A DNA stretch of 64,000 nt from Bosea sp. AS-1 (GCF_002220095.1 NZ_CP022372.1:4746501-4810500); one strand, 5' to 3'; shown: positions 51,035-60,872, numbered from the stretch's first letter. The notes: generated from the letters alone by a model not told the origin. A program made the numbers and translations.

Positions 51035-53344
51035 TCAGTTTGACTCTGGCGGCTCGTAAGCCTGAATCGGCGGCAGGTTTCCATCGAAACGCTCGACCTG
51101 GACCGTGGTGAGCTGGCCGGTGCAGCCCTGGGCTAGCGCCGAGGTACCAATATCCCGCGTCAGCACGTTGGGATTGCCGTGAACACAGAGGGACTTTTCC
51201 TCCGTCGGATCGGCCGGATCGTACCAGGCGCCGGTCGGGAGCTGGATCACGCCGGGGCGGATGCCATCGGTCAGCGCGACGCCGGCGAGGCAGGCGCCGC
51301 GCTCGTTGAAGAGGCGCACGATATCGCCGTCGGCAATGCCGCGACGGGCCGCATCCTGCGGGTGCATGCGCGCGACTTCGCGGCCGCGATGCTTCGCCGC
51401 CGTGCTGTGGCCGCCGAAATCGAACTGGCTGTGCAGGCGCGTGCGCGGCTGGTTGGCGACAAGGACGTAGGGCGCGGCGTCATCGGGTACGTGGACGGGG
51501 CCGAGCCAGGTCGGATGGCCGGGACAATCCGCCTCGCCGAAGCTTGCGATGGTTTCGCTGAAGATTTCGAGCTTGCCGCTCGGCGTCGCCACCGGGTTCT
51601 GTTCCGGGTCGTCGCGGAAGGCACGCAGATTGCCTCCGTCGTCCGGCTGCTGCGGCAGCTCGTAGCCCTCGCTCGCCCAGAACTCCTCGAAGCTCGGCGC
51701 CGGCAACCCCTTGGCTGCCAGCCCGGTACGGGTCGGCTCGTAGAGATATTCGAGCCATTCGCGCACACTGCGCCCCTCGGTGAAGGCTTCGCGCGCACCA
51801 AGGCGCTCGGCCAGATCGGCGAAGACGGCGTAATCGTCGCGCGCCTCGCCATAGGGCGGGACGACCGGGCGCATCGGCAGCAACAGCGGATCGTTGGAGC
51901 TCGCACCGATGTCCTCGCGCTCCAGCGTCATCGTGCAGGGCAGGACGAAATCGGCGTGGCGCGCCGTCGCCGTCCAGGCGAGCTCATGGACGACGAGCGT
52001 GTCGAGCCGGGCGAAGGCCTTGCGCAGGCGGTTCAGGTCCTGGTGATGGTGGAAGGGATTGCCGCCGGCCCAGTAAACGACCTTGATTTCCGGATAGCGG
52101 CGCGTCTCGCCATTGTAGCGGTAGCTCTCGCCGGGATGGAGCAACATGTCGGCGATGCGGGCAACCGGAATGAAGTCGGAGACGCCGTTACGCCCCTGCG
52201 AGAAGGTCGGCACCGGCACCGCGTTGAAGCGGCGCCCGTAATAGGCGATGGCACCGAGCGCATAGGCATAGCCGCCACCGGGCAGACCGATCTGGCCGAG
52301 CGCTGCCGCCAGAACCATGCCCATCCACACCGGCTGCTCGCCATGCTCGGCCCGCTGCAGCGAATGCGAGACGACGATCACCGCGCGCTTGCCGGCGAGC
52401 CGCCGCGCCAACGCGACGATCTCGTCGGCCGCAACGCCAGTGAGCGGAGCGGCCCAGGCGGCATCCTTGGGCTGACCATCGGTCTCCCCAAGCAGATAGC
52501 GTTCGAAGACCGGCCAGCCGACGGTGTAGCGTTCGAGGAAGGCCCGGTCGTGCAATCCTTCGGTGACGAGCGTGTGGACGATCGCCATCATCAGCGCGGT
52601 GTCGCTGGCGGGGATCGACGAAACCCACTGCGCTTTCGCTTCGTCCGGCAGATCGGCCTTGAGCGGGCTGACCAGCACGAATTCGCAGCCGCGCTCGGCC
52701 GCGCGCTGCATCGCACCGCGCTCGACATGCTTGCTGACGCTGCCGCCAGCGACCATTGAGTTCTTGAGCGCCATGCCGCCGAAGGCAAGCACGATCTCGC
52801 TGTGCTCGGCGATCTGTTCCCAGGAGACGTTGCGTTTGGTCAGGTCCTCGTATTCGCCGATGATGTGCGGCACCAGCACCTGCGAGGAGCCGGAAGAGTA
52901 GCTGTTGACCGATTTGACGTAGCCGCCACAGGCGACGTTCAGGAAGCGGTGGATCTGGCTCTGCGCATGGTGGAAGCGTCCCGCGCTCGCCCAGCCATAG
53001 GAACCGCCGAAGATCGCGCCGGGGCCGAAGCCGTCGCGAACGCGCAGAAGCTCCCCTCCCAGCAGATCGAGCACTGCGCTCCAGGACATCGGCACGAACT
53101 CATCGCTGCCGCGGCGGGCGTCCGGCCCCGGGCCGTTCTCCAGCCAGCCGCGCCGGACCATGGGCTGGGCGATGCGCGCGCGGTGTCGCAGCGCGCTCGG
53201 AAAATTCTCGATGATTCCGTTTGGATCGGGATCGGCGGCATGAGGCCGGACTTGAAGCTCACCATCATGCATGCGGGCCTGAAACACGCCCCAATGCGAG
53301 GTATGCGGCTGAAATCCGTTCCCGCCCTCATCGTCCAGAGACAT
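51035..53344 (-). CDS. Molybdopterin oxidoreductase of the DMSO/biotin-sulfoxide reductase family
   Basis: 769 residues from ATG 53344. It starts with PHTSHWGVF, the BisC/TorA-type opening, and lacks the N-terminal Cys motif for an iron-sulfur cluster and any Tat signal, so it should be cytoplasmic. GGSYGWASAGRFHHAQSQ holds the Ser expected to ligate molybdenum. Substrate may be biotin sulfoxide, methionine sulfoxide or another S- or N-oxide. It stands alone, divergent from the hpa-like genes. Confidence 0.92.
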   Translation of the reverse strand: MSLDDEGGNGFQPHTSHWGVFQARMHDGELQVRPHAADPDPNGIIENFPSALRHRARIAQPMVRRGWLENGPGPDARRGSDEFVPMSWSAVLDLLGGELLRVRDGFGPGAIFGGSYGWASAGRFHHAQSQIHRFLNVACGGYVKSVNSYSSGSSQVLVPHIIGEYEDLTKRNVSWEQIAEHSEIVLAFGGMALKNSMVAGGSVSKHVERGAMQRAAERGCEFVLVSPLKADLPDEAKAQWVSSIPASDTALMMAIVHTLVTEGLHDRAFLERYTVGWPVFERYLLGETDGQPKDAAWAAPLTGVAADEIVALARRLAGKRAVIVVSHSLQRAEHGEQPVWMGMVLAAALGQIGLPGGGYAYALGAIAYYGRRFNAVPVPTFSQGRNGVSDFIPVARIADMLLHPGESYRYNGETRRYPEIKVVYWAGGNPFHHHQDLNRLRKAFARLDTLVVHELAWTATARHADFVLPCTMTLEREDIGASSNDPLLLPMRPVVPPYGEARDDYAVFADLAERLGAREAFTEGRSVREWLEYLYEPTRTGLAAKGLPAPSFEEFWASEGYELPQQPDDGGNLRAFRDDPEQNPVATPSGKLEIFSETIASFGEADCPGHPTWLGPVHVPDDAAPYVLVANQPRTRLHSQFDFGGHSTAAKHRGREVARMHPQDAARRGIADGDIVRLFNERGACLAGVALTDGIRPGVIQLPTGAWYDPADPTEEKSLCVHGNPNVLTRDIGTSALAQGCTGQLTTVQVERFDGNLPPIQAYEPPESN

Positions 53345-53679
53345 CCCGGTCGCTCCATCCCGTCACGATCTTCACGACGCCCCCCGACACAGCCCAGTGT
53401 CAAGCGATCGTCGCAGTCCTCATTAACGGCAGCAGGCCGCTGAGCGCCAACGCATTCGCAATGGGCACGCATGTTTTGGGGACATGCCAACCGAGCCCCT
53501 GCCATGAAGCCAAGGACGGATTGACAGCTCAGAGCTGCATCTATTTAACATGATAAATAGATGCAGCGGCGATGCGATGGCGGACAGCACTTGTCGGCCA
53601 GGCGAGGCGCCCAGCAACGCCTCCCCCCGTCTGCGGGTCAGCCGCGCGCCCCGTGGCGCCGTTTGCAAGGAAACATCCC
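53345..53679. other. 335-bp divergent region with the hpa-like operator
   Basis: Carries the promoter of the molybdoenzyme gene on one side and, on the other, TTGACA (53521-53526) with TTTAAC 17 bp downstream as a likely sigma-70 promoter. The latter is overlapped by the 34-bp palindrome. Confidence 0.6.
53534..53567. promoter_or_regulatory. 34-bp near-perfect palindrome, operator 1 of the hpa-like cluster
   Basis: Arms GCTGCATCTATTTA and TAAATAGATGCAGC are exact reverse complements around acatga. The core TATTTAACATGATAAATA (53542-53559) matches 15 of 18 positions with the site at 55389. It overlaps the presumed -10 element, so a repressor bound here would block transcription. MarR-type HpaR, encoded at 61343, is the likely binder. 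Confidence 0.75.
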
Positions 53680-54546
53680 TTGGTTTCGAAGTTCGTCAGT
53701 TTCGCCCATGGCGATGAAGCGCGTTATGGCCTGGTCGTCGAAGGCGGCGTCGTCGACCTCTCGGCCCGTCACCGGGCGCAATGGCCTACGCTGCAACATG
53801 TCGTCGCGGGCGGAGCCTTCCGAACCCTCGCCGAAAAGGGGGCCGCATTGGCTCCCGACATGCCGCTCGATGGTATCCGCTACGAGCTTCCTTCGCTCGC
53901 CCCCGAGAAAATCATCTGCGTCGGCGTGAATTTTCCCGACCGTAATGCGGAGTACAAGGACGGCAAGGAAGCGCCGCCGAATCCGTCGCTGTTCCCGCGC
54001 TTCCTGCGCTCCTTCACAGCCCATGACCGCCCGTTGATCCGCCCGCCCGAAAGCGAGCAGCTCGACTATGAGGGCGAGATCGCGATCGTGATCGGCAAGG
54101 CCGGCCGCCGCATCGCCGAGCGCGATGCGTTGAACCACATCGCAGCGCTGACGCTGTCCAATGAAGGGACGATCCGCGACTGGGTGCGTCACGCCAAGTT
54201 CAACGTCACCCAGGGCAAGAACTTCGACCGGTCCGGCTCCCTTGGACCCTGGCTGGTGCCCTTTACCGACGAGGCGCAGATCGCCGACATCGCGTTGTCG
54301 ACCCGGGTCAATGGCGAGGTCCGCCAAAGCGACCGGACCAGCCGCATGATCTTCTCCTTCCGGAAGATCATCGCCTACATCTCGACCTTCACCACGCTCG
54401 TCCCCGGCGACATTCTCATCACCGGCACGCCGACCGGCGCGGGTGCGCGCTTCGATCCGCCGATCTGGCTGAAGCCCGGCGATGTCGTCGAGGTCGAGGC
54501 CGAGGGCATCGGCCTGCTGCGCAACACCATCGCCGACGAGGTCTGA
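53680..54546 (+). CDS. Fumarylacetoacetate-hydrolase family protein, HpaG-like
   Basis: 288 residues from TTG 53680, preceded by AAGGA at eight bases; the upstream ATG at 53572 would begin right at the operator and add an Arg/Pro-rich tail. Metal ligands are in YEGEIAIVIGKAG, and the GDILITGTPTGAGAR segment is typical of the FAH fold. In the homoprotocatechuate pathway the HpaG/HpcE enzyme decarboxylates and isomerises the ring-cleavage product. This is a single FAH domain, so it may perform only one of the two steps or be a related hydrolase. Confidence 0.85.
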   Translation: MVSKFVSFAHGDEARYGLVVEGGVVDLSARHRAQWPTLQHVVAGGAFRTLAEKGAALAPDMPLDGIRYELPSLAPEKIICVGVNFPDRNAEYKDGKEAPPNPSLFPRFLRSFTAHDRPLIRPPESEQLDYEGEIAIVIGKAGRRIAERDALNHIAALTLSNEGTIRDWVRHAKFNVTQGKNFDRSGSLGPWLVPFTDEAQIADIALSTRVNGEVRQSDRTSRMIFSFRKIIAYISTFTTLVPGDILITGTPTGAGARFDPPIWLKPGDVVEVEAEGIGLLRNTIADEV

Positions 54547-54549
54547 CCT

Positions 54550-55353
54550 GTGCTTTCGCCTGATGACATTCGCTCCGCCGCCCTCGACCTCGACGAGGCC
54601 GAGACGACGCGCCTGCAGACCGGCCTGATGTCGCTGCGCTTCCCGCAGATGACGCTCGACGACGCCTATGCGATCCAGGGTACCTGGGTGGAACGCAAAC
54701 GCGCCGCCGGCCGCCAGGTGATCGGCTGGAAGATCGGCCTCACCTCCAAGGCGATGCAGTACGCACTCAACATCGACACGCCCGATTCAGGCGTGCTGCT
54801 CGATGACATGCGCTTCGAGGATGGCAGCACCATCGCGAAAGATCGCTTCATCCAGCCACGGATCGAGGCCGAGATCGCCTTCGTGATGAAATCCGACCTG
54901 GAGGGTCCGAACGTCTCGGTCTTCGATGTGCTGAACGCGACGGACTACGTCACGCCGGCCCTTGAGATCCTCGACACGCGCATCCTGCGCGTCGATCCGC
55001 AAACCAAGCAGGCGCGCACCATCGTCGACACCGTTTCCGACAATGCCGCCAATGCCGGAATCGTCATCGGCGGGCGCGCCATGCGACCTGACCAGGTCGA
55101 CCTGCGCTGGGTCGGCGCGATCGTCTCGCGAAACGGGCAGGTCGAGGAAACCGGGCTGGGCGCCGGCGTACTGAACCACCCGGCACGCGGCATCGCCTGG
55201 CTGGCCAATCGACTGGCGATTTATGGCGCGCATATCGAAGCGGGGCAGATCGTCCTGGCGGGCTCGTTCATCCGACCGATCGAGGCGCGGCACGGCGACA
55301 CCATCGTCGGCGATTACGGGCCGCTCGGGTCCGTGAGCTGCTTCTTCGAATAA
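54550..55353 (+). CDS. hpaH: 2-oxohept-4-ene-1,7-dioate hydratase (HpaH)
   Basis: 267 residues from GTG 54550, 3 bp after the FAH gene stop. The sequence opens [18 protein letters not shown] and has the [13 protein letters not shown] and [10 protein letters not shown] segments of the hydratase/decarboxylase family (HpaH, MhpD, XylJ). The length equals HpaH. It adds water to the oxo-heptenedioate before aldol cleavage by HpaI, which is not encoded in the window. Confidence 0.9.
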   Translation: MLSPDDIRSAALDLDEAETTRLQTGLMSLRFPQMTLDDAYAIQGTWVERKRAAGRQVIGWKIGLTSKAMQYALNIDTPDSGVLLDDMRFEDGSTIAKDRFIQPRIEAEIAFVMKSDLEGPNVSVFDVLNATDYVTPALEILDTRILRVDPQTKQARTIVDTVSDNAANAGIVIGGRAMRPDQVDLRWVGAIVSRNGQVEETGLGAGVLNHPARGIAWLANRLAIYGAHIEAGQIVLAGSFIRPIEARHGDTIVGDYGPLGSVSCFFE

Positions 55354-55388
55354 GCGCTGGCTTCGGTCCGGTGCCAGTCGATGCCAGA

Positions 55389-55406
55389 TAATTAACTTGA
55401 TAATTA
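55389..55406. promoter_or_regulatory. Operator 2 of the hpa-like cluster
   Basis: TAATTAACTTGATAATTA, 15/18 identical to the palindrome core at 53542. The direct repeat ATAATTAAC overlaps it. It lies 83 bp upstream of the amino-acid binding-protein gene, with a possible -10 element TTATAT at 55412. The shared motif suggests that one regulator controls both the catabolic genes and the transporter. Confidence 0.7.
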
Positions 55407-55488
55407 ACGTGTTATATGTCACCTCGGCCGCCTGCGGGGCGGCTCGCCCGCCGCACCCGCTTGGTGACGAACACTGGGGGAGGGCTGA

Positions 55489-56526
55489 ATGCTCCGAAAT
55501 CTGCGCAACACCTGGACGCTGGCCGCCGGCTGCCTGATGCTGGCCGCAACGGCGGCCTCGGCCGAGAGCGGCGCGACGCAAAAGGCCATCGCCGCGCGCG
55601 GCGCGCTCAATTGCGGCGTCTCCAGCGGCGTCCAGACCGGCATGAGCACGCTCGACAGCAACGCCAAATGGTCCGGCTTCGAGGTGGATTTCTGCCGCGC
55701 GGTCGCAGCCGCCACGCTCGGGGACGCCGAAAAGATCAAATACGTGCCGCTCGAGATCAAGACGGCCTTCGCCACCCTGCAGTCGGGCGGCATCGACGTG
55801 CTGGCCCGCACCGCAACCCACACCTTCATCCGCGATGTCGAACTGAACGTCGAGTGGCCGGGCGTCTATCTCTATGACAGCCAGGGCTTCCTGGCGAAAA
55901 AGTCGCTCGGCGTGAAGAGCGCGAAGGAACTTGAAGGCGCCTCGATCTGCGTCTCGGCCGGCTCGAACTATGAGCTGAACCTCGCCGACTTCTTCCGCAA
56001 GAACAACATGAAGTTCACCCCCGTGGCCGCGAATACCCGCGACCAGAACGAAAAGAACCTGGCGTCGGGCCGCTGCGACGTCTACGCCAACGTGCTCAGC
56101 GCACTCGCAGGCGCGGTCTCAAAGCTCGGCAACCCGAACGACTGGGTCGTGCTGCCGGAACTGATCTCGATGGAGCCGATCGGTCCCGTCGTGCGCAAGG
56201 ATGACAGCCGCTTCCGCGACACCATCGCCTGGACACTGAACGCACTGATCGCAGCCGAGGAGCTGGGCATCACCCAGGCCAATGTCGACGAGATGAAGAA
56301 GAGCTCGACCTCCCCGGAGGTCCAGCGCCTGCTCGGCGCGACCGGCGATTTCGGCACCAAGCTCGGCCTCGACAACGCCTGGGCTTTCAACGCGATCAAG
56401 GCCGTCGGCAACTATGGCGAGATGTTCGAGCGCAATCTCGGTGACAAGAGCCCGATCAAGCTGCAGCGCGGCCTCAACAACCTCTGGAACAACAAGGGCC
56501 TGATGTCCTCTCCGCTGCTGCGCTGA
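55489..56526 (+). CDS. aapJ: General amino-acid ABC transporter substrate-binding protein, AapJ family
   Basis: 345 residues from ATG 55489 with a strong GGGGGAGGG ribosome-binding site. The signal peptide ends at AASAES. The mature protein matches the AapJ/BztA family (LNCGVSSGVQTGMSTLDSNA, then GFEVDFCRAVAAATLGD), distinct from HisJ-type proteins. It binds L-amino acids in the periplasm. It begins a transport operon embedded among aromatic-acid catabolic genes. A 10-bp hairpin follows its stop. Confidence 0.94.
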   Translation: MLRNLRNTWTLAAGCLMLAATAASAESGATQKAIAARGALNCGVSSGVQTGMSTLDSNAKWSGFEVDFCRAVAAATLGDAEKIKYVPLEIKTAFATLQSGGIDVLARTATHTFIRDVELNVEWPGVYLYDSQGFLAKKSLGVKSAKELEGASICVSAGSNYELNLADFFRKNNMKFTPVAANTRDQNEKNLASGRCDVYANVLSALAGAVSKLGNPNDWVVLPELISMEPIGPVVRKDDSRFRDTIAWTLNALIAAEELGITQANVDEMKKSSTSPEVQRLLGATGDFGTKLGLDNAWAFNAIKAVGNYGEMFERNLGDKSPIKLQRGLNNLWNNKGLMSSPLLR

Positions 56527-56538
56527 GGCACGACGACA

Positions 56539-56564
56539 GAGGCCGGTGCCCACACGCCGGCCTC
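56539..56564 (+). promoter_or_regulatory. Intercistronic hairpin between aapJ and aapQ
   Basis: GAGGCCGGTG-cccaca-CGCCGGCCTC, a 10-bp stem with one G-T pair, 12 nt after the aapJ stop and 32 bp before aapQ. It has no T run. It probably protects the upstream binding-protein message and lowers permease expression. Confidence 0.65.
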
Positions 56565-56596
56565 CTATCCTCCGACGAGTTGCGACACCGCCAACG

Positions 56597-57781
56597 ATGA
56601 CCGTCTCATCCGCCGCTTCCCTGCCGACCAGCCGCCCGCGCTTCGGGCGCCGGCGTGTCATGGGTTGGCTCTATCAGGGGCTGCTCGTCGCGGCACTGGT
56701 TCTCCTCGCTTTCGTGGCGGTCGGGAACCTGCAGGACAATCTGGCGGCGCGCGGCCTGAAGCTCGGCTTCGACTTCCTCTGGCAGGAAGCCGGCTTCGAG
56801 ATTGCTTTCCACCTCATTCCCTACTCGGCCAGCGACAATTACTGGCGGGTCTTCCTGATCGGCATCACCAACACGCTGCTGGTCACCGTTCTCGCCATCG
56901 TCTTCTCGACCATTCTCGGCTTCGTCATCGGTATTGCACAGCTCTCCGGGAACTGGGCGATGTCGCGCGCCGCGCGAATCTATGTCGAGATCGTGCGAAA
57001 CCTGCCGCAGCTCCTGCACATCCTGATCCTCTATAATGTCGCCCTGCGGGCCCTGCCGGCGCCGCGCGCGGCCGTCTCGCTCGGCGATGCCGTCTATCTC
57101 TCCAATCGGGGCATCCTCGTCCCGGCGCTGACGACCGACCGGCCCGGGCTGCTCGTCCTTACGATCCTGATCGCCCTGGCCACCGCGCTCGCCCTGTTCC
57201 GCAGCCTGACCGCCTATGCCGAGCGCAGCGGGCGGCGCATCAGTGCCTGGCTGCCGTCTCTGGCGATTCTCCTGCTGCTGCCGGCGCTGGCCGTCGGCCT
57301 GAGCGGCGCCCAGATCGGCGTGTCGCTGCCGCACCTCAAGGGCTTCAACTTCACCGGTGGCTGGGTGCTGGTTCCGGAACTGTCGGCGCTGGTGATCGCC
57401 ATGGCAATCTACAACGCCGCCTTCATCGGCGAGCTCGTCCGCGCCAGCATCGAGTCGGTCAACAAGGGCCAGCGCGAGGCGTCCGCCGCGATCGGCTTCG
57501 GCTGGTGGCAGACGCTGCGCTTCATCGTCATCCCGCAAGCGATACGCGTGCTGCTGCCGCCGTTGTCGAACCAGTATCTGAACATCCTCAAGGGATCTTC
57601 GCTCGCCGTGGCGATCGGCTATCCGGACCTCGTCGGCGTGTTCACCGGCATCAGCATCAACCAGACCGGCCGCGCCATCGAGATCGTCGCCATGACCATG
57701 GCCGTCTACCTCGCGATCAGCCTGCTCATCGGCGCGCTGATCAACCTGTTCAACCACATGACCAGGATCGTCGAACGGTGA
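56597..57781 (+). CDS. aapQ: Amino-acid ABC transporter permease, AapQ family
   Basis: 394 residues from ATG 56597. Long permease with about eight membrane segments and the large periplasmic/loop insertion typical of AapQ/BztB. The signature VRNLPQLLHILILYNVAL and the EAA loop EASAAIGFGWWQTLRFIVIPQA are present. Its stop overlaps the AapM start (GTGA). Confidence 0.94.
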   Translation: MTVSSAASLPTSRPRFGRRRVMGWLYQGLLVAALVLLAFVAVGNLQDNLAARGLKLGFDFLWQEAGFEIAFHLIPYSASDNYWRVFLIGITNTLLVTVLAIVFSTILGFVIGIAQLSGNWAMSRAARIYVEIVRNLPQLLHILILYNVALRALPAPRAAVSLGDAVYLSNRGILVPALTTDRPGLLVLTILIALATALALFRSLTAYAERSGRRISAWLPSLAILLLLPALAVGLSGAQIGVSLPHLKGFNFTGGWVLVPELSALVIAMAIYNAAFIGELVRASIESVNKGQREASAAIGFGWWQTLRFIVIPQAIRVLLPPLSNQYLNILKGSSLAVAIGYPDLVGVFTGISINQTGRAIEIVAMTMAVYLAISLLIGALINLFNHMTRIVER

Positions 57782-58896
57782 CCGACGCAGCCACATTGCC
57801 GGCGGGCCGGGTGCGGCCGGTGCCCGGAAGCGCGGGCGCTCCCCTCGGCCGGTTTCTGTCCTGGCTGCAGCGGCGCGTCTTCGCGTCCTGGCGGGATGCA
57901 CTTCTCTCGCTCATCGTGGTTGCGGTGCTCGGCGCCATCGCCTGGGCGATCGTGCCCTGGGCCTTGTTCGACGCGACCTGGAGCGGCGCCAGCCGGGCCG
58001 ACTGCACCGGGTCGGGGGCCTGCTGGGCCTTCGTCTCGGCCAAGGCCTCTCAATTCATCTACGGCTTCTATCCCCAGGCGGAGCGCTGGCGGCCGAACAT
58101 CGCTTTCGCGCTGCTGGTCGCGGGCCTTGTCTGGCTGATGGTGCCGCGCATCCCGGCGAAGAACTATGCCGGCTTCTTCATGATCGTCGTGCTGCCGGTC
58201 GCGACCTTCCTGCTGCTGCATGGCGGCTTCGCCGGGCTGTCCGTGGTGCCGAGCGATCAGTGGGGCGGTCTACTCCTGACGCTGATCCTCGCGGTCTCCG
58301 GTATCACCTTCTCACTGCCTTTCGGCGTGCTCTTCGCACTCGGCCGGCGCAGCCGGATGCCGCTGATCCGCTGGTTCTGCATCGGCTTCATCGAGTTCTG
58401 CCGTGGCGTGCCCTTCCTGACCGTGCTGTTCATGGCGATCGTGATGCTGCCCTTCTTCCTGCCCTCGGGCACGAAGCCGGACCCGCTCGCGCTCGCCGTC
58501 GCCGGCATCATCTTCTACGAGGCCGCCTATATGGCCGAGGTGGTGCGCGGTGGGCTGCAGGCGTTGCCGAAAGGCCAGTACGAGGCCGCGATGGCGATCG
58601 GCTTCGGCTACTGGCGGACGATGTTCCACATCATCCTGCCGCAGGCCGTCCGCAAGGTCGTGCCGGGGGTGGTGAACACCACGATCTCGCTGCTGAAGAA
58701 CACGACGCTCGTCATGGTGGTCGGCCTGTTCGACCTGCTCAACATCGTCTCGGCCGGCGTCTCCGACCCGCTCTGGGCCGGTTCCCAGGCCGAGGGCTAT
58801 TTCATCGTCGGCCTGGTCTTCTGGCTGATGAGCTTCGGGCTCTCCTGCTACAGCCGCGCCATCGAGGCCCGCTTCGCGCGCGCCGAGCGCTCGTGA
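57778..58896 (+). CDS. aapM: Amino-acid ABC transporter permease, AapM family
   Basis: 372 residues from GTG 57778. Hydrophobic, with CRGVPFLTVLFMAIVMLPFFLP and the EAA loop YEAAMAIGFGYWRTMFHIILPQA that mark AapM/BztC. The pairing with AapQ and AapJ in standard order completes the channel. The ATPase gene follows 15 bp downstream. Confidence 0.94.
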   Translation: MTDAATLPAGRVRPVPGSAGAPLGRFLSWLQRRVFASWRDALLSLIVVAVLGAIAWAIVPWALFDATWSGASRADCTGSGACWAFVSAKASQFIYGFYPQAERWRPNIAFALLVAGLVWLMVPRIPAKNYAGFFMIVVLPVATFLLLHGGFAGLSVVPSDQWGGLLLTLILAVSGITFSLPFGVLFALGRRSRMPLIRWFCIGFIEFCRGVPFLTVLFMAIVMLPFFLPSGTKPDPLALAVAGIIFYEAAYMAEVVRGGLQALPKGQYEAAMAIGFGYWRTMFHIILPQAVRKVVPGVVNTTISLLKNTTLVMVVGLFDLLNIVSAGVSDPLWAGSQAEGYFIVGLVFWLMSFGLSCYSRAIEARFARAERS

Positions 58897-58911
58897 ACGG
58901 ATCATCGCGCC

Positions 58912-59649
58912 ATGGACAATCCCCTCATCCGGCTCGCCAGCGTCAACAAATGGTACTCGCAGTTCCATGTCCTCCGGGACATCGACCTCGAGGTGAAGCA
59001 AGGCGAGCGCATCGTCGTCTGTGGGCCATCCGGTTCGGGAAAATCGACGATGATCCGCTGCATCAACGGTCTCGAAGCCTATGAGCAGGGTACGATCACC
59101 GTCGGTAACGAGCGCGTCTCGCAGGACGACGACAATATCGAGAAGATCCGCCAGCGCGTCGGCATGGTCTTCCAGAACTTCAACCTGTTTCCGCATCTGT
59201 CGATCCTCGACAATCTGACGCTGGGGCCGATCAAGCTGAAGCGCATGCCGCGCGCCGCGGCCGAGGCACGCGCGATGGAGCTGCTGGAGCGCGTCCATAT
59301 CGGGCATCAGGCTCGCAAGTTTCCCAACCAACTCTCGGGTGGCCAGCAGCAGCGCGTCGCGATCGCCCGGGCGCTGGCGATGGAGCCGAACGTGATGCTG
59401 TTCGACGAGCCGACCTCGGCGCTCGACCCGGAAATGGTCAAGGAGGTGCTCGACGTGATGATCGAGCTCGCCGGCACCGGCATGACCATGATCTGCGTGA
59501 CCCATGAGATGGGCTTTGCCCGCGCCGTGGCCGACCGCGTCGTCTTCATGGCCGACGGCGCCATCGCCGAGATCGGCGTGCCGGACAGCTTCTTCTCCGC
59601 GCCCCGCACCGAGCGGGCCCGCCAGTTCATCCAGCAGGTCATCCACTGA
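58912..59649 (+). CDS. aapP: Amino-acid ABC transporter ATP-binding protein, AapP family
   Basis: 245 residues from ATG 58912. Walker A is GPSGSGKST, the signature [15 protein letters not shown], Walker [15 protein letters not shown], and the switch His is in CVTHEMGFA. It energises the AapQM channel. This is the only one of the three ABC importers in the window with its own ATPase. Confidence 0.96.
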   Translation: MDNPLIRLASVNKWYSQFHVLRDIDLEVKQGERIVVCGPSGSGKSTMIRCINGLEAYEQGTITVGNERVSQDDDNIEKIRQRVGMVFQNFNLFPHLSILDNLTLGPIKLKRMPRAAAEARAMELLERVHIGHQARKFPNQLSGGQQQRVAIARALAMEPNVMLFDEPTSALDPEMVKEVLDVMIELAGTGMTMICVTHEMGFARAVADRVVFMADGAIAEIGVPDSFFSAPRTERARQFIQQVIH

Positions 59650-59698
59650 CCGGCAAAACGCCGGCCACGCCAAGCCACGCCTTCCGGAGTCCCTTCCC

Positions 59699-60853
59699 GT
59701 GACGTCCTCGCCCTCCTACCCCTATCGCCTGCGCCTCCCCGGCCCGATCTCGATCCCCGAGCGCATCCGCCAGGCGACGGCGCGCCCGATCGTCAACCAT
59801 CGCGGCCCGGAAATGCGCGTGGTGCTCGCAGAGATCCAGCGCCTGATCCAGCCGCTGTTCGGCACGAAGGCGCCGGTTCTGACCTTCGGCTCCTCCGGCA
59901 CCGGCGTCATGGAAGCGAGCCTCGTCAACGTGCTGGCACCGGGCGAGAAGGTGCTTGCCCTCACACATGGCCAGTTCGGCGACCGTTACGCCCAGATCGC
60001 GCGTGAACTCGGCGCAGAGGTCGACGTCATCGAAAGCGAATGGGGCTGGGCGCCCGACCCGGCCGTGGTCGCAACCAAGCTCGAGACGGCGAACTACCGC
60101 GCCCTCATCACGGTCCATAACGAGAGTTCGACCGGCGCGGTGACCGACCTCGCCGCGATCGGCGCACTGCTGCGCGACCGCGATACGCTGTTCCTCGTCG
60201 ATTCCGTCAGCGGGCTTGCCGGCATGGAGTTGCGGCAGGACGAATGGGGCGTCGACATCGTCGTCACCGGCTCGCAGAAGGCGCTGATGTGCCCGCCCGG
60301 CCTCGGCTTCGCCAGCGTCAGCGAGAAGGCCCGCAAGGTGATCGAGCGCGACGACCGCTGCCCGCGCTTCTATCTCGATATGCGCAAGGCGCTCGCCACC
60401 GTCGACAAGCACGAGACCGCCTTCACCTGCCCGGTTTCCCTGCTGTTCGGCATGCAGGAGGCGCTGCGTACCATCCATGAAGAAGGCCTGCCGCAGGTCT
60501 TCGCGCGACACAAGCGGCTTTCGGCCGCCCTGCGCGCGGGCTGCGTCGCGCTCGGCCTGCCGGCCTTCGGCGACCCCGCCACCGCCTCGCAAACCGTCGT
60601 CGTCGCCTCCGTCCCCGAGCCGCTGACGGCCGGCCCGATCGTCAAGCACATGTACGAGACCTACAACACCGTCATCGCCGGCGCCCGCAACAAGCTGAAC
60701 GGCCGGGTCGTCCGGATCGGCACGATGGGGCAGATCAGCGAAGCCGACATCCTGACGGACCTTCACTATCTCGAACTGAGCCTGACGGCGCTCGGCCATA
60801 AGGTGCCAGCGCCAGGCTGCGGCGTCGCCGCGGCCAGCGCCTCCCTCCGCTGA
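59699..60853 (+). CDS. Class V PLP-dependent aminotransferase (alanine-glyoxylate/phosphonoacetaldehyde-type)
   Basis: 384 residues from GTG 59699 (ribosome-binding site GGAG about ten bases before). The PLP Lys194 is in VTGSQKALMCPPG and the ring-stacking Asp168 in FLVDSVSG, as in alanine-glyoxylate and 2-aminoethylphosphonate transaminases. It could remove the amino group from an amino acid taken up by the Aap system, feeding a keto acid into the hpa-type enzymes. This aminotransferase is not part of the classical hpa operon. Confidence 0.88.
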   Translation: MTSSPSYPYRLRLPGPISIPERIRQATARPIVNHRGPEMRVVLAEIQRLIQPLFGTKAPVLTFGSSGTGVMEASLVNVLAPGEKVLALTHGQFGDRYAQIARELGAEVDVIESEWGWAPDPAVVATKLETANYRALITVHNESSTGAVTDLAAIGALLRDRDTLFLVDSVSGLAGMELRQDEWGVDIVVTGSQKALMCPPGLGFASVSEKARKVIERDDRCPRFYLDMRKALATVDKHETAFTCPVSLLFGMQEALRTIHEEGLPQVFARHKRLSAALRAGCVALGLPAFGDPATASQTVVVASVPEPLTAGPIVKHMYETYNTVIAGARNKLNGRVVRIGTMGQISEADILTDLHYLELSLTALGHKVPAPGCGVAAASASLR

Positions 60854-60872
60854 AGACCACGGAACCGTTGCC

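Noticed and set aside
59652..59666. CCGGC-aaaac-GCCGG hairpin after aapP
   Set aside because: Five pairs only and no T-run; the operon appears to continue into the aminotransferase gene.
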